Assembly (NCBI GenBank): GCA_002162815.1
Contig: MAAT01000008.1
Location: 1-64,000 of the forward strand
Direction: 5' to 3'
DNA from: Gammaproteobacteria bacterium 53_120_T64
GTDB lineage: Bacteria > Pseudomonadota > Gammaproteobacteria > Pseudomonadales > Porticoccaceae
DNA: 64,000 nt
The position numbers were made by a program, and so were the translations under genes. Below are positions 8,101 through 17,395 of the stretch, in pieces. Each line of letters starts with the position of its first letter. Position 1 is the first letter of the stretch. A model generated the notes under the pieces. It was not told the origin of the DNA, searched no databases, and saw only the letters and a list, made by a program, of their open reading frames with translations.

Positions 8101-8946
8101 CTAACTACTGAGAGGTCGCCCAACCACCCGCCGTATTCGGCTCGGTGCGGGGCTCGGTTCACGCACCGCATTGAGTCCTTCCCGCCCCAAACGCTTTAAA
8201 CTTTGCTGTAGGACTTCGCGCAACTTCTTATCTTGAGGGGGCTTGGTTAAATAGGCATCACAACCCGAAAGGGAACCCCGCACTCTGTCGATGGGGGATT
8301 TTTTGCCGGTCAGCATAATCACATCCGACAATTTCTCGGCCTTAATGGCCTTGCAGACATTGTAACCGTCCATGCCCGGCATAATCACATCGAGAAACAC
8401 CAGGTGCACATCCTTCTCCCAGATATACTCCATCGCATCCCGGCCATTGCTGGCAAAATCAATACTCAGCGGCCCGGCAATCACTTCCGGCAGTTTTAGC
8501 TCCATATATTTACGTACGGAGAGACTGTCATCGACCACCAAAATACGCAGCGCATCCTCTTTCTCCGTAGCCTTTAGGCTGTTGGCTCGGGCGTTGCGCG
8601 CGGATAAACTGGCCGCAACCACCTGCTCCAGCATCGACAATAAACGCTTCACCGTAATCGGGCGCGGCATAAAAATTAACTTCAAATGTTTGACGCTGTC
8701 ACTCGACTTAGTGGCCGAGGTCAGCACCGGTACCACACCCTTGTGTTTTGCGGCAAAGGCCTTCCACTCGCCAATGGCCTGGTGGGAATCGGCATTCAGT
8801 AGCACCACATGGGGCTTAATGCCCTCATCCAAGTCGATAAACACATGGTCATTTTTCAATTTTGGCAGCACCCCAAACATACTTCTCAACACCGTCACTT
8901 CCCGTGTAGACAAACCTATTTGCGATACGCGAAGAATATTGTCCAC
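8101..8946 (-). CDS. Two-domain response regulator (pseudo-receiver plus receiver) closing the chp operon
   Basis: The 281-residue protein starts at a GTG behind a strong GGGAGGT site. Residues about 1-115 resemble a receiver fold without a clear phosphorylatable Asp (HVVLLNADS in place of the usual D-x-x-M-P). Residues about 133-250 are a complete receiver: VVDDSLSVRKYME, FLDVIMPGMDG with the phosphoacceptor Asp near 184, and a Lys in YLTKPP. No DNA-binding output domain follows, only a short Arg/Pro-rich tail. It is about 100 bases downstream of the CheW-like gene on the same strand and is probably the last gene of the Pil-Chp-like operon. It may replace PilG, which I do not find next to pilH. 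Confidence 0.75.
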   Translation of the reverse strand: MDNILRVSQIGLSTREVTVLRSMFGVLPKLKNDHVFIDLDEGIKPHVVLLNADSHQAIGEWKAFAAKHKGVVPVLTSATKSSDSVKHLKLIFMPRPITVKRLLSMLEQVVAASLSARNARANSLKATEKEDALRILVVDDSLSVRKYMELKLPEVIAGPLSIDFASNGRDAMEYIWEKDVHLVFLDVIMPGMDGYNVCKAIKAEKLSDVIMLTGKKSPIDRVRGSLSGCDAYLTKPPQDKKLREVLQQSLKRLGREGLNAVREPSPAPSRIRRVVGRPLSS

Positions 8947-9049
8947 GTCACCTCCCTTTATTTATTGTTGAATAGAATCCATACACGTGTCTTTTACACG
9001 GCCCTCTCGGCCACACTCTTGCTCGTATTCCGTCGCTGCCTTCACGCTA

Positions 9050-9589
9050 TCACCCACCGCCAAAAACCGCATTCAAATCCAGTATTGGCACCGCGCCATG
9101 GCTTGCGTCCATAAAACAGGAGGCCGTCAGGGCCTGCCAAGGCTCGAGGCTAGCCGGCAGCTCACATTGGCTGCTATCGGCAACCATCACCCGCTCGGGG
9201 ATTTGCTCAAGCGCCATTGCCCCCAAGCGTGTATCGGCCAGCATCAGTAGTACCATCACCGACTGCGATGCCGCACAGTTCGGCTCGGACTGGAGCCCCC
9301 AATGCCGACCTAGGTCGATCACCGGCACCAGACTCTGCTGCCAATTCAGCACCCCCAGAACATGGGCCGGTGTCTGCGGAATGGCGAACACCGGTGGCAG
9401 CTCGGGGTAGATATAAATAACGTCCGACGCGGCCACCGACACTTTCACACCCGTCGCTATCGTCAGTAGCCATGCTGGCGACGTCGGCTCCGCCAACAGG
9501 GAGGGCTCGGAACCCCTTCCCTTGAGGCCGTGATCGGAAAATTCTGCAAGCGTTGATACCGTTGATGCGCCAATGCGAAGGTCATTCAT
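9050..9589 (-). CDS. CheW-like coupling protein
   Basis: This 179-residue protein is read from the ATG at 9589, one base after the stop of the upstream gene (TGA-A-ATG), so translation is coupled. A longer frame to 9658 would overlap the neighbour and is not preferred. The second half carries a CheW signature: ASDVIYIYPELPPVFAIPQTPAHVLGVLNWQQSLVPVIDLGRHWG. ChpC-type CheW proteins in Pil-Chp systems couple the receptor PilJ to the kinase ChpA; this is the best positional match. The N-terminal 50 residues are not recognisable. Confidence 0.75.
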   Translation of the reverse strand: MNDLRIGASTVSTLAEFSDHGLKGRGSEPSLLAEPTSPAWLLTIATGVKVSVAASDVIYIYPELPPVFAIPQTPAHVLGVLNWQQSLVPVIDLGRHWGLQSEPNCAASQSVMVLLMLADTRLGAMALEQIPERVMVADSSQCELPASLEPWQALTASCFMDASHGAVPILDLNAVFGGG

Positions 9590-9590
9590 T

Positions 9591-10085
9591 TCAAGCGCGC
9601 TCCGAATGTGCGTTAGGACGCTGATCGGCGGGCAGCGCAGCCAGGCAGCAGTACTCACGCAAGGCTGCCAAATTGCTACACAGCAACACCTCCTCGCCTT
9701 TTACTGCCAGTCCGGTCAGTATCGAGCCCTTGCTCGCCATACACGCGGGCAGAGCCTCTGCCGAGATAGCTTGTTCATGCATATCAATGCTCTGACAAAG
9801 AATACCCAGCTCGGGATAGCCAGCCCCGAGATTGACGCACACTCGGTAAAGATCGGGCAAGGCGGACAAAGTGGCCAGCTCGCTATCGAAAGCGAAGACC
9901 GATAAGGCCTGCTCATCGACATCGACCTCGGCCAATACCGCCCCGCCATTGCCAGAGTTGGCTCGCAGGTCGAGCACCGAGGCCAGAGAGTGCACCTCGG
10001 CGAGCGGTACGGCGAGGCTGACATCGGCAAAATGCATCACCGCCACGAGCGATTCGCCAAGCCCTGGGGAAATTTGACGATTCAC
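9591..10085 (-). CDS. Divergent CheW-like protein coupled to chpA
   Basis: The 164-residue protein begins at a GTG overlapping the chpA stop by four bases (GTGA), which indicates translational coupling. The pattern VAVMHFADVSLAVPLAEVHSLASV at the start, and GSILTGLAVKGEEVLLCSNLAALREY near the end, fit a degenerate CheW-like SH3 fold. The central part is unusual. A scaffold or coupling role in the chemosensory array is inferred mostly from position. It could be a pseudo-CheW that tunes array composition. I cannot assign it a named family with certainty. Confidence 0.6.
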   Translation of the reverse strand: MNRQISPGLGESLVAVMHFADVSLAVPLAEVHSLASVLDLRANSGNGGAVLAEVDVDEQALSVFAFDSELATLSALPDLYRVCVNLGAGYPELGILCQSIDMHEQAISAEALPACMASKGSILTGLAVKGEEVLLCSNLAALREYCCLAALPADQRPNAHSERA

Positions 10086-13000
10086 GCCACGTTCGCCGTC
10101 AGCGTTTCAATTTGCTCTATCAACTGATCATCGGAGAAGGGCTTCGTGAGATAGAGGTCGACCCCGGCATCTGCTGCCTGTCGGCGGTGTTTCTCGGTGC
10201 TGCGGGAGGTAATCATCACCACCGGCAATTGTTCTAAGCCGCCCCGCGAGCGGATGTGGCTGGTCAATTCAATGCCGTTCATGCGCGGCATTTCCATATC
10301 GACAAAAATAATATCGGGGCGCCCCGCACTCAGTAAATCCACCGCCTCGAGACCATCGCGTGCGGTCTGCACCGTGTAGCCGGCGTCGCCCAATAACTGA
10401 GCCAGAGCGCGGCGCGCACTGAGGGAGTCATCGACAACAAACGCCACCGGCTGGCTGCCGCCAGCGTCACTGCTCGCCAAACTGTAGGCTTGACTGGATA
10501 CCTGTTCGTAGGCAATGGGCTGGCGCAGCATTTCCACCAGATCCAAGACCGGCGACACCTGTCCATCGCCAAGGATGGTGGCACCGACAATACCATTCAG
10601 TTTGGGCATATAGCGGCCCAGGGGTTTCACTACCAGCTCCCGGCTGCCCACCACCTCGTCGACGACCACGGCTTCAGTTCTATCGTCGACCTCCATTAAG
10701 ATCACCATGCCCCCTGGCGCATCGACATCGACAGCGCTCGCCTCGAGGCCAAGGACATTGGCGAGACGGCTTACACGATAGGGTTGCTGGTCCAGCTGGT
10801 AGACCCTGGCACCCCCGAAGTCGGCAAACGCGCCATCGTCGACATGGACAATGCGTTCAATACCGCGACTGGCCAGGGCATAGGTTTGCCCATCAACCTG
10901 CACCAACAGAGCGTGGGTCGACAGTAGGGTAACGGGGAGGCGAATATCCATGGTGCAACCCTCGCCCCTCACCGAGTCGAGCTGCAGCGAGCCCTTGAGA
11001 CCGAGCACCTGTCCGTAGACGGCATTCAAGCCAATACCGCGCCCCGAGACCTGAGTTACCGTGCTACGCGTGGTGAAATTGGGCCGCAGTACCATGCGTT
11101 TAAGTTCGTCGTCGGCGACATCGTCGCCTTCATCGAGCAGGCCATCGCGCACCGCAGCGAGGCGAATCGCCGCGTAATCCAAGCCCGCGCCATCATCTTT
11201 GCAGCGCACCCGAATATGGTTGCCGTCGCGAGTAAAACTTAGCTCCAGTTTGCCCTTGAGATGCTTGCCAGCGAGGCTGCGGCTCTCCGCCGCTTCAATG
11301 CCATGGTCGATAGCATTGCGCAGCAAGTGCATCACGGGGTCGACCACATCGCGCAGAACTTCGCTGTCCATCAGGGTATCGCCACCGCTCAAGACTAAAT
11401 CCACCGGCTTGCCCGTGGTGCGACAAGTCTGGCGAACACAGCGCTGCAGGCGCGCAAACACCGAATCAACCGGCACCATGCGCGTCTTCAAAACACCTTC
11501 GTGGGTTTCGCTGTTGAGCTGGCCCTGGCTGACGATCATATCGTCGAGGCTATCCAGCTCGCCAAGAATTTCCCGCCCCATCTCCTTGGCGTCGACGGCC
11601 GCTTCAATCATGCGTCGGGAGTAACTGTGAAGCTCGTTGTACTGATCCATTTCCAGGGCATCAAAATCATCGTCGACATCGCGATGCCTGGAGAAGTCTT
11701 TGATATCGACTAATTCTTCAAGCTCCGTGCCGAGTTGGTGAATACTGTCGAATTGGGCTTCGAGCAGCAGCGCCCGGTCTTGGGTCTTCTGCACGCGCTC
11801 ACGTAACTGGGCATTGAGGATGGTCGCCTCGCCAACGAGACGCAGTAGGTCGTCAACCAACTCAGCGGAGACCCGCAAAGTGGCTGTAGCCCCTTCACTA
11901 TGACTCTCAGCGGTGCCGGTTGACGCGGGCAGCGTTGGCGTATCGGCGGCCACAGCTTCAACGGGGGCTGGGAGCGGCACCACAGGCGCAACGCGGGTAC
12001 TTGCCTTGGCCGCGGCCCCAATATCCGCTGTCGCCACAGCAACTGCCGGTGTATGCAGCGCAGACGGGCCATCCCTATCGATCAAATTCGCCCAGTCGAG
12101 GACCTCCTGAAGAACTTGTTGGGCGTTGTCGGGGGCCGAACTAAAGCCCTGCAAGGTATCGGACATCGCCTCCAGGCAATCCGCTGCCTTCAGCAAACTG
12201 TCGGCGAGGGCACTACAGGGTAAGGCCTCACTCTTCGCCAGCACGATAAGGATATCTTCGAGGTGGTGAGTTAATTCTGCCACGCCACGAATACCCACCA
12301 CGTTGCCAGCACCCTTGATGGTGTGGGCAATTCGCTGGGCATCATTGACCGCGTCGATAGCGCCATCGTTAATCAAACGCTGTAGCGCGAGGGAAAACTC
12401 TTCGCTGTATTGCGGTAACTCTTGTAGCAGGCCATCGAGCAATTCGGGGCTGACATCATCACCGACCACGAGACTGACATGCTCGGTACTCGCCTGCTGA
12501 AGACGCTCGACAAATTCCTCTTCAAACTGGGAAAAATCGGGTTCGCTGAGCGCCCTCAGCAACTGCCCTGCCTGCGACGCTGTTAGCGGCACGGGTAGGC
12601 GCTGATGACTTAAAAACATCACCAGCTGCTCTGCCACATTGCGACATAAAGGCTCGCTCAAGTAGCTGCGCAGTAGGGGCAAAATTTCCACCCAGTAGGA
12701 CTGATCCTGCTCAGCATCAAGCGCGGCCAAGTTGGCCATGGTGCCTTCACAGACCCGGCACAGGCCCGTCAGGCCCATTGACTCGGAAGCCATTTGCAGA
12801 CGGCCAAACAAGGCCCGGGTAGACCCGCAGGCCTCCGCCTGAATGTCTTTTTCCACCTCCGGCGCGGCCAGCAAGCCCAGCCACTCATGCAGGGCAACCT
12901 CGATCTGTGGCAATTCTGCGAGCAATATAGCGAGCAATTGCGTGACAGCGTCTGAGAGCCCGCTGGCATTGTCATCGGCTATTACCGGCGCTGTTACCGG

Positions 13001-13981
13001 CGCTAACTCTTCGGCGACCAGGGCATCGGCAAAGGCCTCCAGGCTATCGGCCCCCTTCTCTTCCGCACTTAGCAAACCCTCCAGCTGAGACAGCGAAACA
13101 TCACCCGCCGCGCTAGTGGCTTCGCCATCCTCCAGGCCGATTCGGGCAGTGGGGGAATCTGCCGCCGCGAACGCGGCATCGCCCGCCATCGATGCCAATG
13201 CCTCCGCAAGAGCCGCCGGCTCGACATCGGCCAGCAAGCCATCATCACACTGAGCGCTGTCCTCGACCAAGGACTCAAGTTCGGCCCAGGCCGGGTCAAT
13301 CTCAACATCCATTGCGCCAGTAAAAGGCTCGACACTGAGCTCGTCCGCAACCCCAAACTTTGCCAATACTTCGTCACTGGTGTCGTCGGCAAAGACCGAC
13401 ATCCTAGCCAGTTCCCGCTCATCGTGAGTCGAGTCTAAGGTCAAATCCTGAAGCTCCGAGAGCGACGTCAAGTACTCGGTAGCGGCGCCGGTGTCAGTGC
13501 CTTGGCTGAGCTGTTCTGGCACCTCACCGACGCCAAAACCCACGGCCTGCAGTAACTCGCCGGCCTCACTCGGTTCTATCCCCAGCCCCCAACAGGGTTG
13601 GCACAGGTAATCGAGCAGGGCTTGATTGCTGGCACCAAAGCCGGGTTCTTGCAGGTGCTGTTGCAGGTGCTGCTGTTGCAGGTATTCTTGCAATAGCGTG
13701 GCCCAATCGGCGCAGGCACCGACAAGATCATCACTCAAGGGCTCGGCTTGCAGGGCAAAATGTGCCAGCTGCCCAGCGAGTAGGGCGCAAATCTCGGGTA
13801 AGCCCAAGTAGGCCTCGGCCTCCGCCAGCTCGGCACTATGGTGCAGCAGAGCGATAAATTCCGCGACTCTCTGGGACTCGGTGTCGGGCTCGGTAAGCAT
13901 TGCCAAACTCAGTTCGACAAAGGCCTCGGGCAAGTACTGCAGCGGGCATTCAGTCGCCTCTTGATCCATCGATTCAAGCAT
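10082..13981 (-). CDS. chpA: ChpA-like hybrid chemotaxis histidine kinase (Hpt, HATPase, CheW, receiver)
   Basis: The 1299-residue CheA-type hybrid kinase is much shorter than Pseudomonas ChpA (about 2470 residues). Residues 1-500 are acidic and Ala/Leu-rich, with Hpt-like helical stretches but no clear phospho-His. A good Hpt domain has its His near 553 (AHTIKGAG). The HATPase domain follows, with N box HLLRNAIDHG near 885 and G box VSGRGIGLNAVYG near 980. A CheW domain starts at about 1027 (LLVQVDGQTYALASRGIERIV). A receiver runs from about 1180 (FVVDDSLSARRA) with its Asp in FVDMEMPRMNG near 1230. It would phosphorylate PilH-like regulators in the cytoplasm under PilJ control. It follows pilJ by 40 bases and overlaps the next gene. 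Confidence 0.9.
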   Translation of the reverse strand: MLESMDQEATECPLQYLPEAFVELSLAMLTEPDTESQRVAEFIALLHHSAELAEAEAYLGLPEICALLAGQLAHFALQAEPLSDDLVGACADWATLLQEYLQQQHLQQHLQEPGFGASNQALLDYLCQPCWGLGIEPSEAGELLQAVGFGVGEVPEQLSQGTDTGAATEYLTSLSELQDLTLDSTHDERELARMSVFADDTSDEVLAKFGVADELSVEPFTGAMDVEIDPAWAELESLVEDSAQCDDGLLADVEPAALAEALASMAGDAAFAAADSPTARIGLEDGEATSAAGDVSLSQLEGLLSAEEKGADSLEAFADALVAEELAPVTAPVIADDNASGLSDAVTQLLAILLAELPQIEVALHEWLGLLAAPEVEKDIQAEACGSTRALFGRLQMASESMGLTGLCRVCEGTMANLAALDAEQDQSYWVEILPLLRSYLSEPLCRNVAEQLVMFLSHQRLPVPLTASQAGQLLRALSEPDFSQFEEEFVERLQQASTEHVSLVVGDDVSPELLDGLLQELPQYSEEFSLALQRLINDGAIDAVNDAQRIAHTIKGAGNVVGIRGVAELTHHLEDILIVLAKSEALPCSALADSLLKAADCLEAMSDTLQGFSSAPDNAQQVLQEVLDWANLIDRDGPSALHTPAVAVATADIGAAAKASTRVAPVVPLPAPVEAVAADTPTLPASTGTAESHSEGATATLRVSAELVDDLLRLVGEATILNAQLRERVQKTQDRALLLEAQFDSIHQLGTELEELVDIKDFSRHRDVDDDFDALEMDQYNELHSYSRRMIEAAVDAKEMGREILGELDSLDDMIVSQGQLNSETHEGVLKTRMVPVDSVFARLQRCVRQTCRTTGKPVDLVLSGGDTLMDSEVLRDVVDPVMHLLRNAIDHGIEAAESRSLAGKHLKGKLELSFTRDGNHIRVRCKDDGAGLDYAAIRLAAVRDGLLDEGDDVADDELKRMVLRPNFTTRSTVTQVSGRGIGLNAVYGQVLGLKGSLQLDSVRGEGCTMDIRLPVTLLSTHALLVQVDGQTYALASRGIERIVHVDDGAFADFGGARVYQLDQQPYRVSRLANVLGLEASAVDVDAPGGMVILMEVDDRTEAVVVDEVVGSRELVVKPLGRYMPKLNGIVGATILGDGQVSPVLDLVEMLRQPIAYEQVSSQAYSLASSDAGGSQPVAFVVDDSLSARRALAQLLGDAGYTVQTARDGLEAVDLLSAGRPDIIFVDMEMPRMNGIELTSHIRSRGGLEQLPVVMITSRSTEKHRRQAADAGVDLYLTKPFSDDQLIEQIETLTANVA

Positions 13982-14021
13982 TAGTTATTCGCTCCACAAA
14001 CACTCAGTAAGCACCACCGGC

Positions 14022-16316
14022 CTAGGCCGATTTCAGGCGGGCAGTGCCATCACCTGACTGTTTTGGCAGGGTAAAGGCACCAACAGACGCCAACAGACGG
14101 GTCGACAAGCCCACCAGGTTCTTAGTGTTACCCATCTGCGCTTCGAGGTTGTCATAGGTTTGCAACGAGCTCTCTTCAATCGCATCGTGATCTTCACGCA
14201 GTACTTTACTGAGCTTCGCCTGGGCCAGTGAATCACTGGCAATTTGTTCAACCAGCTGTACCAGGTTGGCCGTGGTTTCACGGGTCTCTTTCATCTCATC
14301 ACCGGCTTGCTCAGCCAGGGTGGTACCCGTCACCACACGACTGATCACCTCGTTCATGGTGACCACCGTGTCGGCCGTCTCGACCTGAATATTATTCACT
14401 AGGCTGGCGATATCGGCCGTTGCCTCGCGGGAGTTTTCGGCGAGGCGCTGTACCTCGTTGGCCACTACCGCAAAACCACGACCCGCTTCACCCGCCGATG
14501 CGGCGTGCATACTGGCGTTAAGAGCGAGAATATGGGTGCGCTCGGCAATATTATTAATCAAGCTAACAACACCGCCGATCTCCTGTGAACGCTCACCGAG
14601 ACGCTTAATACGCTTTTCGGTTTCGCGAATGGTGTCGCGAATCAGGTTGATGCCATCGATGGTGTCGCCCACCGTCGCCTGAGCCTGCTCGGTGGTACCA
14701 ATTGCCTTGCCGGCAGCCTCGTTGCAAAGGCGTGCGGTTTGAGCAATTTTCATCATCGAATTGGACGCCGTATCGAGACGCTGCTTGGCACTGGACACCA
14801 CCATGCGCTCCGCTTCAGAAAGAGCCGTCACCGTCGTGGCTTGGCTCTGTACCTCGTCCGCCCGCGAGGCGACCAATTCGGCAATGCCCACCACCTCACC
14901 GAGTACAGTCGACGTGGAGCTGGAAATGGTATTCAGAGCGTCGGAAATAGCACCGGTAATATCTTCCGCCACCGGCACTTTCACCGTCAGGTCGTTATTG
15001 GTCAAAGCGTTGGCCGCCTGCAAAATACCAATAATCGAATCGTTGAGTTGTTCGTTTTCTTCCGTTATTTGCCGCGCCGTGGCCACTTGCGTGTCGATCA
15101 TACGATCCACCTGCTGGCCCAGCTGACCGATTTCATCACTGCTGGTGAGCCCCGAACGCGCCTCGGTGTCACCTTGAGCAACAGCCAGAGCGACAGCGTT
15201 AAGCGCCGCAATGGGCCGCGTCACCGAACGAATAGTGACAACAGAGAGCACCAGGGCAAGTAGTAGTGCCACGGCCGCAGAGCCGAGGTAGAGGTATTGG
15301 CTACTGACCGCAGCGTCAACTCGGGCCTGTAGGTGGGCCTTCAATTGCAGGTCGACAGCATTCAAGAAGTCGCTGCCGAGGGCGATCGCCGTGGTGGCGT
15401 TTTCAAAGACGTGGTCGGTGCGGCTTTCGAGCTCAACCTCTAGCAAATAATCATCCCCGGTATTGGACTCCAGTCCCAGCAGGAAATCGTCTTCAATAAT
15501 ATTGGCATCTTCAATCACCCGGGCCACACTCTCGACAAAGGCCATAAATGTCGGCGCCAATTGCTCGCGCAATGGTGAGCCCTCGGTAAATGCCAAATGA
15601 AAATTGGTTTGCAATTCGGCGAGTTGCCCGGCAACGATAAATTTGGCGCCGGTTAATTCAATATTGTCCTCGACCGTCAAACTGCCGCGCTCGGAGACCT
15701 CGGTAACACGCAGCCGCAATAGACCCAAGTGGTCGAGTAGACGCGGCATTTTATTGATGGATAAATCAATCATGCGCGAGCTGTCGTGACCCGGATCGAG
15801 GTTGAGGCCGGCATGATCGGCAACCAGAGAGCTGTGTTTAAAAAGCTCAGTCAGCAGTAAATTGTGCTCGGGCAAACCCCTGTCCTGGGAGAAATTCAAG
15901 CTGTCCTCCCTAAGAGCTTGCCAATTGTCCTCAACCCCTTGCCAACTTCCGGCCTCACCCGACAACGCGCCATGATGACCTTGCAGCGCAGCGACGGCCG
16001 CTACCTTCTCATCAACGCGGAGGGTTTGCTCTTCGAGTAAATTCTGAAAACTGGAATAACTACTAAGCTGTAAGGCGGTAATATCTCGACGTTCGGACAG
16101 TGTCACCATCAGCGCCAACAGCGGCCGCAGGTAGGACATACCACTCGCCTCCGCAACAGCTTGGGAGACCTTTTCCTCTTGTGCTTGGTAAACCGCAAAG
16201 GTCAGCAGGGCAATCGGCAGCACCATCACCGCAACGGCGGCAACCAAGCGCTTGCCGACACTATTCCTAAGTGCCAGCTTATTATTTTTGAAAGACGCTC
16301 GAGGATTAAATTTCAT
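14022..16316 (-). CDS. pilJ: PilJ-like methyl-accepting chemotaxis protein
   Basis: The 764-residue receptor is read from the ATG at 16316, which has an AGGA site 8 bases upstream; the frame extends ten codons further without support. An N-terminal transmembrane helix (LVAAVAVMVLPIALLTFAVY) is followed by a large periplasmic region. A second helix (YLGSAAVALLLALVLSVVTI) lies near residue 350, followed by a HAMP segment. The cytoplasmic signalling hairpin has the hallmark ERTHILALNASMHAASAGEA tip and a following GRGFAVVANEVQRLAE. In Pil-Chp systems PilJ senses type IV pilus tension or surface contact. Length and gene order agree with PilJ (682 residues in Pseudomonas). No adaptation enzyme is encoded beside it. 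Confidence 0.9.
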   Translation of the reverse strand: MKFNPRASFKNNKLALRNSVGKRLVAAVAVMVLPIALLTFAVYQAQEEKVSQAVAEASGMSYLRPLLALMVTLSERRDITALQLSSYSSFQNLLEEQTLRVDEKVAAVAALQGHHGALSGEAGSWQGVEDNWQALREDSLNFSQDRGLPEHNLLLTELFKHSSLVADHAGLNLDPGHDSSRMIDLSINKMPRLLDHLGLLRLRVTEVSERGSLTVEDNIELTGAKFIVAGQLAELQTNFHLAFTEGSPLREQLAPTFMAFVESVARVIEDANIIEDDFLLGLESNTGDDYLLEVELESRTDHVFENATTAIALGSDFLNAVDLQLKAHLQARVDAAVSSQYLYLGSAAVALLLALVLSVVTIRSVTRPIAALNAVALAVAQGDTEARSGLTSSDEIGQLGQQVDRMIDTQVATARQITEENEQLNDSIIGILQAANALTNNDLTVKVPVAEDITGAISDALNTISSSTSTVLGEVVGIAELVASRADEVQSQATTVTALSEAERMVVSSAKQRLDTASNSMMKIAQTARLCNEAAGKAIGTTEQAQATVGDTIDGINLIRDTIRETEKRIKRLGERSQEIGGVVSLINNIAERTHILALNASMHAASAGEAGRGFAVVANEVQRLAENSREATADIASLVNNIQVETADTVVTMNEVISRVVTGTTLAEQAGDEMKETRETTANLVQLVEQIASDSLAQAKLSKVLREDHDAIEESSLQTYDNLEAQMGNTKNLVGLSTRLLASVGAFTLPKQSGDGTARLKSA

Positions 16317-16364
16317 TTCATATGTTCCTATAGAAAGATATCGCAAACAGGCAAAGCAAAAGGT

Positions 16365-16904
16365 TTATACCGCCATCTTTTCAGATAGCAATGCAAAGAA
16401 TCGCGGGTAATTAAATTCAACGTAGAGGGAATCAGAGGCCAAATAGGTCTGCCCCAAAAATGGTACGAGTATTTTTGGCAGCGGCGGATGCTCCGCTACG
16501 GCCGCCATATCATCCAGCCCCACAGGGTATTCCTTGACAAAAAAACCGACCGCCTCATCGCCACGACCAATAATTAATGCAAACTTCTCATTAACTTTAT
16601 CGTCATTAGACAAGCCCAATAATAACTTCAGATCAAATATCGGCACTAGGGTGCCACGCAAATTGGTTAAACCAGAAAACCACAAGGGTGTTCTGGGTAT
16701 GCGCACCGAGGACGGTCTCGGCACCACCTCAGCAACAGTATCGGCATCGAGCAAAAAGCCAACATTGGAAACCTTAAAGCCATAGCGCAGACCAACGTTG
16801 TCAACTGACGAATCATTATTCACCATTAAATCAGCAGTCTTAAAATCTCTTTGCAAGGCCAGTGATGGAGAAACCGGCACTCTAAAAGCCTCGTTACTTG
16901 TCAT
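16365..16904 (-). CDS. pilI: PilI-like CheW coupling protein
   Basis: The 179-residue protein is one CheW domain: YGFKVSNVGFLLDADTVAEVVPRPS, then RIPRTPLWFSGLTNLRGTLVPIFDLKLLLGL (the CheW core with the LRG loop), then FALIIGRGDEAVGFFVKEYPVGL. It sits between pilH and pilJ, exactly where PilI is found in Pil-Chp operons, and would couple PilJ to the ChpA kinase. Spacing is 49 bases to pilJ and 70 bases from pilH, consistent with one transcript. The pilI name rests on synteny plus the domain. Confidence 0.85.
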   Translation of the reverse strand: MTSNEAFRVPVSPSLALQRDFKTADLMVNNDSSVDNVGLRYGFKVSNVGFLLDADTVAEVVPRPSSVRIPRTPLWFSGLTNLRGTLVPIFDLKLLLGLSNDDKVNEKFALIIGRGDEAVGFFVKEYPVGLDDMAAVAEHPPLPKILVPFLGQTYLASDSLYVEFNYPRFFALLSEKMAV

Positions 16905-16974
16905 AGATATTGTTCAACCTTAAACAACTAAATATTATTGACTTATTGTTCTTTGTTTACTTAGCAACAAACTA

Positions 16975-17340
16975 TCAAACGCTATTATTAATTTGCGCAA
17001 CAATATCTTCTCTGGAATAGGGCTTTACGACCAAATCTTTACCACCCTGCATTTGCGCCCATACTCGGTCAGCCTTTTGCCCCTTACTGGTGACAAAGAC
17101 AATCGGAATAGATTTTGTATCGGGGTCATTCTGCAGTGCTCGACAGGTTTCAAAGCCATCCATATCGGGCATTATGATATCGAGAAAAATTAAATCCGGC
17201 TGCTCTGATACAGCCTGTTGCAGTGCGTCTTTGCCACAGTCTGTCGATATCACCAGGCAGCCAGCACCACTAACAATGGTTTCCAGCTTAGTCCGATCGG
17301 CCTTGGAGTCATCGCACACGAGTATCTTTTTAATAGACAT
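16975..17340 (-). CDS. pilH: PilH-like single-domain response regulator
   Basis: The 121-residue receiver is read from the ATG at 17340, preceded by AAAGGG six bases away; an upstream extension to 17409 would run into the DUF1329 gene and is rejected. It shows KILVCDDSKADR (acidic pocket), FLDIIMPDMDGFE with the phosphoacceptor Asp, the Thr in PIVFVTSKGQKADR, and the conserved Lys in LVVKPYSRE. Length is that of PilH. In Pseudomonas PilH controls pilus retraction direction downstream of ChpA. A pilG gene would be expected just upstream, but the DUF1329 gene is found there instead. Confidence 0.85.
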   Translation of the reverse strand: MSIKKILVCDDSKADRTKLETIVSGAGCLVISTDCGKDALQQAVSEQPDLIFLDIIMPDMDGFETCRALQNDPDTKSIPIVFVTSKGQKADRVWAQMQGGKDLVVKPYSREDIVAQINNSV

Positions 17341-17395
17341 GAAAAACCCTTTATTTTCTAACGAGATGATTAACTTAAAAAAACTTATGATTGAA

